Below, one piece after another: positions 23,270-33,542 of a stretch of 64,000 bases of DNA. The position numbers and the translations under genes are program-made. Each line of letters opens with the position of its first letter. The first letter of the stretch is position 1. The notes under the pieces were generated by a model. That model saw nothing but the letters and a program-made list of their open reading frames with translations. It did not search any database and was not told where the DNA came from. Origin of the DNA: Brasenia schreberi (taxonomy: Eukaryota; Streptophyta; Magnoliopsida; Nymphaeales; Cabombaceae); the NCBI GenBank assembly GCA_036023115.1, contig JAYKKT010000080.1, positions 10,004,501 through 10,068,500 of the forward strand, given 5' to 3'.

Positions 23270-23892
23270 ACTATAATCATAATAGCTTCTGCCGAAAAAT
23301 TTTTAGGAACACCACTTGACAAAAGCAAAGTTCTTATGGTTTCCAAAATATGTTTATGCTTTCATTCGAAAACACCATTTTGTTGAGGGGTCTTAGAACA
23401 AGAAGTTTGATGTATAATCTCAAACTTATTGAGATGATTTTCAAAATCCTTTAACATAAACTCTCCTCCTGAATCCGATCTAAAAATTTTGATTTCGAAA
23501 TCAAATTGATGTTTTAAAAGATTATGAAAAATAACAAAATTTTGAAAGACATCGGATTTTGCTTTTAAAAGATATACCCATGTATACCTAGTAAAGTCAT
23601 CTACAAAAATAATATAATAGGAAATGCCTCCTTTAGACAAAACAGGTGTCGGACCCCATACATCCGAATAAATTATTTCGAAGGGTCTTGTTATAACATG
23701 TATTTTGTTTGGAAATGCGAGATGTTGCATTTTACCAAGAACACAATCTTTGCTAGAAAAAGATTTCTTAAATTTCATTCCAAGAGGACATTGATACAAT
23801 TTTTGAGCATTAAGATGTCTAAGTCTCTTGTGCCATAAAAGGGCATCATTTGTCAAAATATTAACATATCCTATACTATGCAAATAGTCCAT
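23270..23892 (-). pseudogene. Copy C integrase core with GAG-pre-integrase domain
   Basis: LWHKRLRHLNAQKLYQ is the pre-integrase H-x-R-H motif. SDVWGPTPV, RSDSGGEF and TPQQNGVFE supply the D, D and E of the catalytic core. A TGA directly after the final E replaces the normal Arg codon, and the next 100 bp are broken. Otherwise well kept. Confidence 0.87.
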
Positions 23893-23910
23893 AATGTAAA
23901 GTCCGCCCTC

Positions 23911-24549
23911 TCAATGGTCACGCCCAATCACCTTCTTCGAGAGGCAGTCCTGTACAATACATCCGATGGATGAAAAGGTTATAACACAATTTTTATCTGA
24001 AATTTGGGATACAGAAAGTAAGTTTAAATTTAGTTTTGGAACAACCCTAATTTTGAAAACTTCAAAATTCTTGTTTTTCAAGTCACCAATTTTATCAACA
24101 TTTAATTGTGTATCATCCGCCGTATAAACACATGATATGGGTTTTTGAACACGTGATTTTAAGATATCTTCATTACAAGTCATATGAAATGAAGCACCCG
24201 AATCAAGAATCCAAGAGATCATACCTTGAGTTTCTTTTGTTGAAGAGGAGCAAGCCACACCAACCGTTGCTTTTTCCTTCATTTGGGCTTCAAGTTGCTT
24301 TAATTTTTGTTCAAGTGCAAGAATAGAAGATGAAGCATGTTCTTCTACTACGGCCATCTTCTTTTTCAATTTTGGGCAATTTGGCTTTATATGCCCGGCT
24401 TCTCTACAATGATGGCAAATGATGTCTTTTCTTCCTTCTTCACTTTTGAAATGAGGAGGTCGATAAGTCTTCATATTTGCTTCGGGTTTTGATGCGGCCA
24501 AGACGGTGTCTTTTTGAAGTCTTGCTTCATTCATTCTTGTTTCCGCCAT
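23911..24549 (-). pseudogene. Copy C gag zinc knuckle and protease
   Basis: 212 open codons. CHHCREAGHIKPNCP is the CCHC knuckle, followed by a Glu/Lys-rich linker, then WILDSGASFHMT, the copia aspartic protease active site (DSGA). LLSVSQISDKNCVITFS closes the domain. Gag and Pol are in one frame here, normal for copia. Confidence 0.87.
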
Positions 24550-25501
24550 TTGAAGATCGGTAAGAATCTCTTCTTTTGTAGGAAAAGTTTTCTATAAATG
24601 AGCGATGATCTTACCCCTTCAAATTCTTCCCGAAAACTTCTTAGAAATTGATATACAAAGTCTTCATTGTCTTCACATTGTCTCTCACTAAGACATTGTA
24701 TACATTTCCTTTTGTAACCATACAATTGATTCCAAACATTGGAAAATTCTCTAAAAAATTTGTTTACCCCTTTATCTCCTTGTTTAAGTGAGACCAATTT
24801 GTCTCTTAATGTCATCCTATGAGCTACATCGCTTTGAACATGGGATTTTTTTAAGTATTCTCATGCTTCTTTAGCGTTGGTGAAATCGGCCAAAGTATCT
24901 CTAGTGTGCTCGTTTACATTATTCATGAGCACTCATAGAATTATTCTATGGCCTCCTTCATATTTCTCTTTTTGTTCAAGTGTGGCATTGATAGAGGGTT
25001 CTATCTTCGAACCACTTACATAGTCCCATAATTTTTTGAAATACAAGTAGTTTTCTATAGATTGTTTAAGTGAGACCAATTTGTCTCTTAATGTCATCCT
25101 ATGAGCCACATCGCTTTGAACATGAGATTTTTTTAAATATTCTCATGCTTCTTTAGCGTTGGTGAAATCGGTCAAAGTATCCCTAATGTGCTCGTTTACA
25201 TTATTCATGAGCACTAATAGATTTTTTTAAATATTCTCATGCTTCTTTAACGTTGGTAAAATCGGTCAAAGTATCTCTAGTGTACTCGTTTACATTATTC
25301 ATAAGCACTCATAGAATCGTTCTATGGCCTCCTTCATATTCCTCTTTTTGTTCAAGTGTGGCATTGATAGAGGGTTTTATCTTCGAACCACTTAAATAGC
25401 CCCATAATTTTTTGAAATACAAGTAGTTTTCCATATATTGGGCCCCATGTTTTATACTTCGAAGATGTTAGACGAAAATTGAAACCCCTTTTATCATCCA
25501 T
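24531..25501 (-). pseudogene. Copy C gag N-terminal region with internal tandem duplications
   Basis: The start ATG (25501-25499) gives MDDKRGFNFRLTSSKYKTW. Copia Gag motifs DKLVSLKQGDKGVNKFFREF appear near 24800. Bases 24784-25063 are repeated at 25064-25440 and the second copy has a further duplication of about 95 bp (25126-25221). Frameshifts occur at the joints. These duplications alone disable gag. Confidence 0.75.
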
Positions 25502-25634
25502 ATTTCAAGGAGAAAGAAACTAAAGAGGTAAACTTACAAAATATGATTGACATGCTTTTCGAGGTGATGAACAATACAAAATACGATCGACATGCTTTCT
25601 GAGACGATAAACAATACTCCCACGATCGAAAAAT

Positions 25635-25647
25635 GGCACTGATACCA
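25635..25647 (-). other. Primer-binding site of copy C
   Basis: TGGTATCAGTGCC on the minus strand, five bases after the LTR end. It resembles the initiator-tRNA-Met complement TGGTATCAGAGC used by most plant copia elements. Confidence 0.8.
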
Positions 25648-25652
25648 TTTAA

Positions 25653-25965
25653 TGAAGACTATGCTTCAATATAGTTGTGGAAGATCAATGAGTGGACAAT
25701 ACCACAAAGTAACAATCACAAAGCCTTAGAAAAGGCAATAACCGAGAGTAACAAGTGCATGCGAAAAGAAGAATAAACACAACACAAGCTTGAATAAAAG
25801 TCTTTATTCATTAGCCATCACAGGCTTAATTTTAAAATGGATTACAAGTCATATTTATAGAGTAGAAGGTGGTGTATAAGAGAGGGAGAGAGAAGAGGCA
25901 AAGGGGGGCTGGCCCTGATGGCCTAGTGGGCTATGGTCGGGCCACTCTGGCCCAGTTCTTTAACA
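25653..25965 (-). repeat. 5' LTR of copy C
   Basis: 313 bp, TGTTAAAGAACT...CATAGTCTTCA on the minus strand. TATAAAT box at 25853-25859, AATAAAGAC poly(A)-type signal near 25800. Confidence 0.85.
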
Positions 25966-26212
25966 AGGGTACCGAGAGAGGTTTTTTGGAGAACCTTGAA
26001 AAAAAGAGGCATCACATTGGCATACATTAACCTTATAAGAGACATGTACGATGGTGCAAAAACATGTGTGAGGACTCATGAAGGAATGACAGACTTCTTT
26101 GAAGTTAATATTGGGTTACATCAAGGATCAACTTTAAGTCCATACTTATTTATAATGGTGATTGATGAGTTAACAAAACATATTCAAGATGAAGTACCTC
26201 AGTGTTGTAAAT
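25966..26212 (+). pseudogene. RTE-type LINE reverse transcriptase fragment
   Basis: [52 protein letters not shown] and [13 protein letters not shown] are in frame, matching the RT of the RTE copies at 45.5 and 59.9 kb. The fragment is cut on the left by copia copy C and on the right by copia copy D, so both inserted into one older LINE. Confidence 0.9.
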
Positions 26213-26608
26213 AATTGTCGATGATCAAAGGTTGATGCAGCACGAATCAATATCACCAAGTCGCCAAGAGTCAAATGACATTCACTCACGAATGTCTATC
26301 TTCAAGAATGATTAACAAGAGCGGAAGCACATACAAAACAAGTCAAGAAGCAGTGCAAGACTACATACTTTATTAATGAATTGAAGTAGTATTTATAGAC
26401 AACATAAGCTGGTTGGAAGAAGAAATGAAAACAAGGCCCAAAGGGCCAACACATACACTAGTGCTGGCTGGCCAGCACTAGTCATTGGGAGCTCCAACGG
26501 CTGGCCGTTGGAGCTTCCAACAGAATGGCCAGGGTCATGCTGGCCCTGGCCCTCCTTTCTGTTGGGACTGCACCAACCCTACTGGCCCGTGCCCCTATTA
26601 CATTAACA
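26213..26608 (-). mobile_element. 3' LTR of copia copy D
   Basis: On the minus strand a purine tract TTTGAGGGGGG (26619-26609) is followed by TGTTAATGTAATAGG (26608) and the LTR ends ATTTACAACA (26213). TATAAAT box at 26391-26397. Just upstream of that box lie four hairpin-forming palindromes. Internal copia-like sequence continues to about 27000 but is too decayed to read. Confidence 0.75.
26435..26551 (-). promoter_or_regulatory. Series of four hairpin palindromes in the copy D LTR
   Basis: Palindromes at 26435-26447 (GGCCC/GGGCC), 26457-26482 (12-bp perfect arms, TG loop), 26491-26514 (11-bp perfect arms, TG loop) and 26527-26551 (8-bp arms). They lie 40-160 bp upstream of the LTR TATA box. 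A regulatory or structural role is inferred only. Confidence 0.6.
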
Positions 26609-27049
26609 CCCCCCTCAAACTTACGGGGTATACAACAGAAGTTTGTCCAACATAAATCAAATACAACTCAATTTTCAATGAACTTGTTACAAAAATTTCT
26701 ACAAAATTAGTATCAAGTTGCCACAATATCCTTTCAAACAACTCCAAATCATCTTTCCATAATCAATGTGTCAACTATCCTGCATGAAAATTAACGAAGT
26801 ATCAATACATACATTTGCTCAATCTTAATGAAATCGCAAAGACAATATACAATATCTAATCCAAAGGGTAAACCAAAAAATGAGTCAAATTAGTTCATGA
26901 AGTTGATTTTCTCAAAAAAATTCATTTGAAAGAGAACATCAATATCATTCAAATAGGATTGTCTATTATAATAACTAGATTCATAAATCACTACAAACTT
27001 GTGATATTATAAGGGGACCTTGGTATATCAAACAAGCATTTTAAGGTTA

Positions 27050-29019
27050 TGCTCAAAACTCATTTGGTTACTTCATCGGAAGAAAACGATGAAGAATCGA
27101 TCGGAATCCGGTGAGTTCCTATTATTTTTTAGATTTCTGTTTTTTTTTTTCAATTCTTTAAGAAAAACTTGTTGATAATCATCATTTTGGGCTTGGATCG
27201 AAGCATTGAGGTAGAACAAAGAGTTTTGGTAGGTTTCGGTAAGTCGTGTGTATCAATTTGGCTGGGAAACAGTTTCGATTCGCTAGATTTTTCCTAATTT
27301 CCACAACATTTTGTTTCAATGAGTTTTTTGGCCAAAACAACATCGCCGACGACCGGTGATGGGTTAGGTTGGAAGAGAAAGGGTAGGCAATCGGTTGGGA
27401 TCATCGTCAACCTTAATCGTTGTTAGAAACCGGTGAAATCAATGCCGGAAAATCATGGGAACCGGCCCTTTTGGGCGTGTCCCTATTTTTGCATCGTGTC
27501 ATGTTCGAAATGTCATGAATCGATACTGATTCGTGTTGTGTCCTCGTGTTGCATGTTAAGAACCAGTTTTGCGTCAAAATAGGTTCTGTGTCAGAAACAA
27601 GTTAGATTGGGGTCGTGTCTTGAAATGGGTTTCTAGGTTAGAAACAGGACTCGTGTCAGTAGTTACAGGTTCTGTGTTGACACAATGACACAGGCTACCT
27701 ATTGTGTTACTCAATTTGGATTAGATATGGATCTAGATATCAGTTTGGATCTCGGATAGCTTAAAGGGATCCAGATTAGGTTTTGGGTGATTTTAGAGTC
27801 ATTTGGGATCCAATTTGGATACGATTTATTGCATTAGATTAGTAGTTAAATAAATTTTAATATTTTAATTATTTGTAATTGTTTAGAGATTAAAATTGAA
27901 GGATTTGGTGGTGATAAGAGTGGTAACGGCTTGGGGACTAGATCTTAGCGCTCATTCAAGTAGGGGGTTATGCATTCTTTTATAGAACCATGCTAGAAGT
28001 GATTTTACTTGTTTTAGATATATTTAAATGTGCATGATTGATAAATATTTTATTAATGTTTATGAAATGTTATTCACAATTATGGGTTATTTGATATGCT
28101 TTTTAAATAGAAGATGTTTATAACATTGATTGATAAAGAGCATGTTTTGATATATATGTGTTGTATGAACATGGTATTTAAATGTTGTTTAAATGTTGTA
28201 TAAATATGGATTTGATTTTGGATATTCGTGGATCTAAATATGATTTATAAATGTGATGAACTGTAATTGGTTTTAGAAATGTCATGATGTGTGAATATAC
28301 GAGTCATACTTGTGTTGGTTGTGTGGGGTTTGTAGAGACTTGTAGGTCCCTCGAGTGATCCAGCTTGGGTCGAATATAGGGTGTGTTTCCGGGCACTTTG
28401 CCGTGAGAGTCGGTGTGGTTACCGTTGTGGACGAGGTTACCAAGGTCATGTTAGGGAGGGCCGGACGACTCCCGTGGCTTTTAGGGTAGACACGGTATGG
28501 GTTGTAATTATCGTAACTAATTATGTGTGCGTGTGTGTGAGTTTGTGCATATAAATTTATGATCATGAGTTAAAGGTAACTGTGTTTTGTTATGAAATGA
28601 TTGTGAAATTATGCATGCTTTTAGTATGATTTCTGTTTAAAGATGTTTAACCTCCCTACTGAGCTATGTATAAGAGCTCACCCCATTGTTTTACTGCTCA
28701 TCCTCAAGGTAGCACTTCGAAGGCACACGGAGGAGAGTAGGAGTTGGATAGAGCTGCATTTTTATTTTATATGGTATGATAAGTGCTAAACGATTTATAA
28801 AATATTGTTATTCGGGGTTATTGTTAGGTGGGCCTCACACCATTTTGGACGTGTTGTTTAGAACTTCGATATGAATATTTATTTCAGTTTGATATTTCAT
28901 TGAGTTTGAATTAAATTAATATTGTATTTAGTTACTGCTCACCATCACGCCCACGCAAGAAGCGGCCACGTGACATCAGCTCGAGCTGGGTCGTGGTCGC
29001 GACTCGAGCGGGTGTGACA
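27050..29019 (+). mobile_element. Probable gypsy-type LTR sequence
   Basis: Non-coding 2 kb with features of long plant gypsy LTRs. The motif GAGCTCACCCCATTG near 28675 is followed by GGTAGCACTTCG, and the block ends GAGCGGGTGTGACA at 29019. The left end was not found, and no second LTR is present. Orientation is judged from the end motif. Confidence 0.45.
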
Positions 29020-29046
29020 CTACATGACGACGGTGAGCGAGATAGA

Positions 29047-29125
29047 TGCCCCTGATATTGGACTCATGATCTTACCTGTGAGTCCAACCCCTAGCCAGGC
29101 ATATATTGCTCGTTGTGCATAGTCA
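29047..29125 (-). mobile_element. tRNA-type SINE copy
   Basis: The minus strand reads TGCCTGGCTAGGGGTTGGAC, then CTCACAGGTAAGATCATGAG and TCCAATATCAGGGGC, aligning with the A/B-box half-sites of the copies at 35.6, 47.9 and 62.7 kb. Confidence 0.5.
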
Positions 29126-29865
29126 ACTGCACTTTAGTGTGGGATAAACCTTGGTTTTGATTATTGGATCCTGGAAACCGTATTTTATTTCTAACCAAAT
29201 CCCTTTTTTCATATCAGGTGCAAAACTGACCCATTGAACTTCTTACTTGCATACACACATATATAAGCATAATGTCTTTTAGTTCATAATCTTACATATT
29301 AACAATAGAGATTTAAGTTATTTTGTATTTCGTGTCATTCAAATCTCTACCAAAGATCAAATGGTAGAAACATTTATACAAAATTATATACCAAAAGACA
29401 TTATGCATTTAAAACTCCCTCTCTTTATACACCAAAGATCAAGTTATTTTATGTTTGGATCCCATTTTCATTCCTCCGATATATGAAGAAATAGAATCTC
29501 TTAAATATTGATTAAAAATTATGGGATCTAACTTAGTTTTGTTGTATTGTGAGATATGGATTAACTGGCAATGTGTGCACTGACTAAGAACAAAAATTCG
29601 TGTCTCTATCAGCTGCCACTTGAGATAAAACCAGGCGGGTTTGGGCTTGAAGGAGTTCACCATTCACGGTGTGTCACCCTCTTAGATCCAAAATAGAACT
29701 TGTTTGCTGCGTCGACTTCAGTAAGTCAAGCCAACCCAGCCCATCTATGAGCTGCCAAACGCTGCCCTACTTTCTTCTTTTTCAGTGTAATGAAGGCACA
29801 TCATCAACTAAACAATACTAGGGTTGACAAGCTCGTTTTGGGTTGTGCTAACCCTGGCCCCAACA

Positions 29866-29867
<2 letters not shown>

Positions 29868-29928
<61 letters not shown>
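29868..29928. repeat. (TA)n microsatellite, about 61 bp
   Basis: Uninterrupted TA dinucleotides directly beside foldback-type sequence. Confidence 0.98.
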
Positions 29929-29930
<2 letters not shown>

Positions 29931-30084
29931 TCAATGTTGCTCATTCATGTCCGATCATATCTTTTAAAGGGATATGAGAATAATAATATTATTTTTTATT
30001 TGTTTAAAATCTTTAAACTTTTTAAATTATACTCATTCCCGCGAAAATAACATAAATGGACATTTAGTATCTAGTTCTTTCGCT

Positions 30085-30320
30085 ATATATTATACATATA
30101 GAAAGAGAAAGAGTATAGTTCATGTGCACATACATTCATGCTTAAACATTTTAAAAAATTTCAATCATTCTATTGATGTGATCGGTAATTAAATTTAAAA
30201 AGTAAAAAATAACTTGTACTATCTATTTATTTGTTACTTTAAAGATCTCAATGATAATAAAGATCGAACAATTGAGAACTTTAAGAAAATTAAGGCATAT
30301 ATAATGTACATATGGACTAA

Positions 30321-30330
<10 letters not shown>
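30085..30330. mobile_element. Foldback MITE of the microsatellite-associated family (copy 2)
   Basis: Begins GAAAGAGAAAGAGTATAG then TTCATGTGCACATACATTC and ends beside a (CT)n(TA)n tract. Its left half (ATTCATGCTTAAACATTTT..TTAAATTTAAAAA) pairs imperfectly with the reverse of its right half (TTTAAAGATCTCAATG..GATCGAACAATTGAG). Confidence 0.5.
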
Positions 30331-30366
<36 letters not shown>

Positions 30367-30369
30367 TGG

Positions 30370-33280
30370 ATCAATATGAACACAGACTTTTTGCTCATCC
30401 ATGTGGTTGTTTTTGTGTCAGGTAGTATATTGCCAGTTTTTTATCATGCTTGTGTCGGTTTGTTGTATACATGTTCAAATACAACAGGCTCTGTTCCCAT
30501 GTTATTTTGGGTGAACAAAACATGTCCATTTTCGGATTTGTGTTCGTGTGGGTTTGCATAACGTGTTTTATGTTGCCAGCCTTAGTTAACAAGGCTTCTC
30601 ACTATCAACAAGTAATGAAGGTATGATGAGACCTTACTGTGAAACCCATTTTCATATCATCATCTCACAAGTTCAATGGATCAAATTCAACGACACGATG
30701 GATCAGAATCCAGTTCATTCAACAGTTCTCTTCATATGCAAACAAATAGATCTTAAAGTCACTGTCTATTATTCAAACATAATAATTTGAAGGCTGTTTT
30801 AATTGGATCAAGTCATGTCCAACCCATTCACGCTCATCAAACCAACTAGCAACATGGTGAAACAAAAAGGATCTTGCGAGAGCTCCCGTGTGTCATTGAC
30901 TACAGAACAAAGTTATAATCACAAGGTCTCATCCTGATCACATGATTGAATTCAACATAAGTAAAATAATAGAGCTCATCAAATTCAATTTGTTTATTTT
31001 TTATAATATTAAAAGAGGACTGGCTACACAAGGAGTCACAACTCTCCTTGTGACGAGGTTGACCAGAAAAAAGCTTCAAGTGAAAGGTCATGAGTTCAAC
31101 ACCCAGTGGCGTGACAGCGGATTTTGCATGGGTCCCCCTAATCCAATCTGTGATAGAAACTAATGGCTGAAAATAATCTAGCATTTAAATTTAATATTTT
31201 CAGAAGAAAACAACAATACAACTAGAGGGCTCACATTATATCAACTTGATTGTGCCAAATGTATGCATGATAATCACCAAGTTTCAATATCAAGTGGCCA
31301 CTGGGCCCAACTTGTCATGTTTTTATCCAAAAAGAGAAAAAAAATCGAACTGATTCGTGGTAGGTGTAGTACATGATATCACAAACCATTCATTAGTGAC
31401 GTCACCATGACATCATGGTTGCATAAGACATTCCAAAAGAAAAGAAAAGAGAACGGGCGGATTGTCAAGGGCTGTCATCTGATAGCTGAGGGTGGCAATT
31501 TTGTGTTTTGGGTCGTGCTCATGTATGTGAATATAACTCGTCTTGTTCTTGTTTTGGCTCATGTCATTGTGGACTTTTCACGTCTGCTAACAAGTTGGTG
31601 TCTGAACCGTGATTTAGCGTATGCAAGAAAAGAGGTATGCTGAACAATGACACCAGTTCTTTCCCGTCTCGCTTGAGTGGATACAAACATGGAACTGTCT
31701 GGGCCGATTTTTAACAAAGAGGATGCAGAATTTGATCCCTAACAAGTTTGTAGTGCAGGGTGAGCACAGGTGGAGTAAAAACCCGCCCCATTGTGATCCC
31801 TACTTTTAGCATACAGTGGCTGGTCGAACTTGGTTCGGGTTAGACATAAAATATGGATGTCTATCAGCGGGTTGGATACTATGTTAATTGATTCAGTTTG
31901 ATACCAGTTAATAGTGAATGATCAAGTCCATCGGAAACAGCTCTAACATTTGGTTTAAGATTTTACATGCAAATCCAGATACAAACTCTCATTCACATGT
32001 ATGCAATTTCTAAAATAACTTCAAAAATTAAGATGAGAATACAATATGCACTGCGTCGTTCGTGTTTGTGCTACATGTCGTGGCATTCATGTTGGTATAG
32101 GAAACAAGGCTCTAATCTTATCGTGTTTATTTCCATAAAGGCAACCACAGATTTTTGAGGTTCCATCATGCGTGTGTGGGTGGTGTATTAGTCTTCGACC
32201 TCAGAAAAAAAAACAAAAGGCAAGTCAACCAGAACGTGATAAGATTCCTTTGTATCAATCACTTAAGGTTCTCGGCATGCGTGTTTCGTGTTCATGTCAA
32301 AGATTCTAGGTACTGGTGAACTCGTGTCGTGTCAGTCGTCACATTCGGGTCAAGCCGTGGTGAGGGAGGGACGAACTTCCGTACTCTTCCGAGTGCTTTC
32401 TTCGTTAAGCTGTTCAACACGGCGACGACGTTGGCAGGTTTTGACCAGGGGAGTAATTAACATCTTTAAAAAAAATTAAGAATCTCCATGGGCCCCACGA
32501 TCCACAAATCGACGGCTGCGATGTTGACGGCCGACTCGCTGTCGTTTTGAACGTCGAGTCAACCTTACAAGTCAAACACCGCCAAAACTCGAACCCTCTC
32601 TCGAAAATATTTCAGATACCCCTGAAAGTTTTGCATCTAATGCAAATGACCGACCCCTTTATACTCTTTCAAAAGTTCGACACACTTTGATCATCTTTCT
32701 TACGTCTAACCACCTTTAAGTCTTTTCTTAGCACTAATAATTCTACTTAAAATTGGTTGGTTTTAATTTTGCCAACATTGACAATCCAAACGTGGTTCTA
32801 TTGTTCTAGTGAAAACCCGACCATTCAGTAATGGATAGAGAGAGAGAGCAAGGGTATTTCTTTTAATATTTTCTTTTAGACAGAACTCAAGTCCAATTGA
32901 TACTTTCATTGTGGATTTGTTTGTACCATGTTTTCATGGTTTATGCTGCTCCCATCTTACAACCTATGGTTGCATGTCTAGCAGCTAGTCTCTACTAATT
33001 ATCTCTTCGATATGTTTAATTAAAAAAAACTAGAATTATTAACTTTAACTAACGAACCATGGACGAGACTTGAAGGAGGAAGCTAAAAAAGGAGCAAATA
33101 TTGGCTGGTGACAAGATATAGTTGGATGTCTCGGGGGGGTTCTGATAAACTTCGTCTAATTTAATTTAATCTCGCACATGGTGACAAAACGCCAGCGTGG
33201 AACGCGTTTGGGTTGGGCGTCGTGTCCCCAGAAAGCTTTTGCCTTCCCCTTCCTCGTTCCTCCCCAACCGCGTTCCCGCC
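30370..33280. other. Intergenic DNA, no gene seen
   Basis: Contains a SINE (31012-31120), several diverged stretches of an unassigned TGTG-rich repeat (30400-30560, 31490-31620, 32060-32110) and AT-rich sequence. No open frame has recognisable content. The last 200 bases form the promoter of the nuclease-like gene. Confidence 0.5.
31012..31125 (+). mobile_element. tRNA-type SINE copy
   Basis: GTGACGAGGTTGACCAG, then CTTCAAGTGAAAGGTCATG and AGTTCAACACCCAGTGG: B-box-like half and spacer shared with the other SINE copies; the A-box half is poor. Confidence 0.45.
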
Positions 33281-33289
33281 CCCCTCTCG

Positions 33290-33297
33290 TATAAAAT
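33290..33297 (+). promoter_or_regulatory. TATA box of the nuclease-like gene
   Basis: TATAAAAT, followed about 30 bp on by a pyrimidine-rich start region and a 5' leader of roughly 220 bp that contains a duplicated segment of about 80 bp (33357 and 33439). Confidence 0.65.
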
Positions 33298-33542
33298 CAT
33301 CTCATCCTTCATCCAATTCTCCCCCACCTCCCTAATTGAACGCATACAATGATCTGAACGGATTGATCTCTTGCTATCTCTCTGATCGATCGTCTCTTTG
33401 TTTGCTTTGGTAGATATTAGAAACAGTTAGATGATTGAAGCGGATTGATTTCTTAATCTCTGATCGATAAATCGTTGTTTGGCTTGGTAGAAATTACAAT
33501 TCAAGAAGTGAGAACGAGTTCTGAGGGGTTCGGTGAAGTTGG

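Larger units (their letters stand above)
21146..25965 (-). mobile_element. Near-complete Ty1/copia retrotransposon (copy C) with a truncated 3' LTR
   Basis: Order on the minus strand: 5' LTR (25965-25653), primer site, gag, zinc knuckle, protease, integrase, RT, RNase H, purine tract GAAGGAGGG, then only TGTTAAAGAACT of the 3' LTR before gypsy sequence. Several stops and frameshifts break gag and pol. The right flank AGGGT continues an RTE reading frame, so copy C inserted into that LINE. No matching left target site remains. Confidence 0.85.

Noticed and set aside
29790..30050. Open frames made of Tyr-Ile repeats (also at 53.8 and 54.7 kb)
   Set aside because: They are translations of TA microsatellites on both strands, not proteins.
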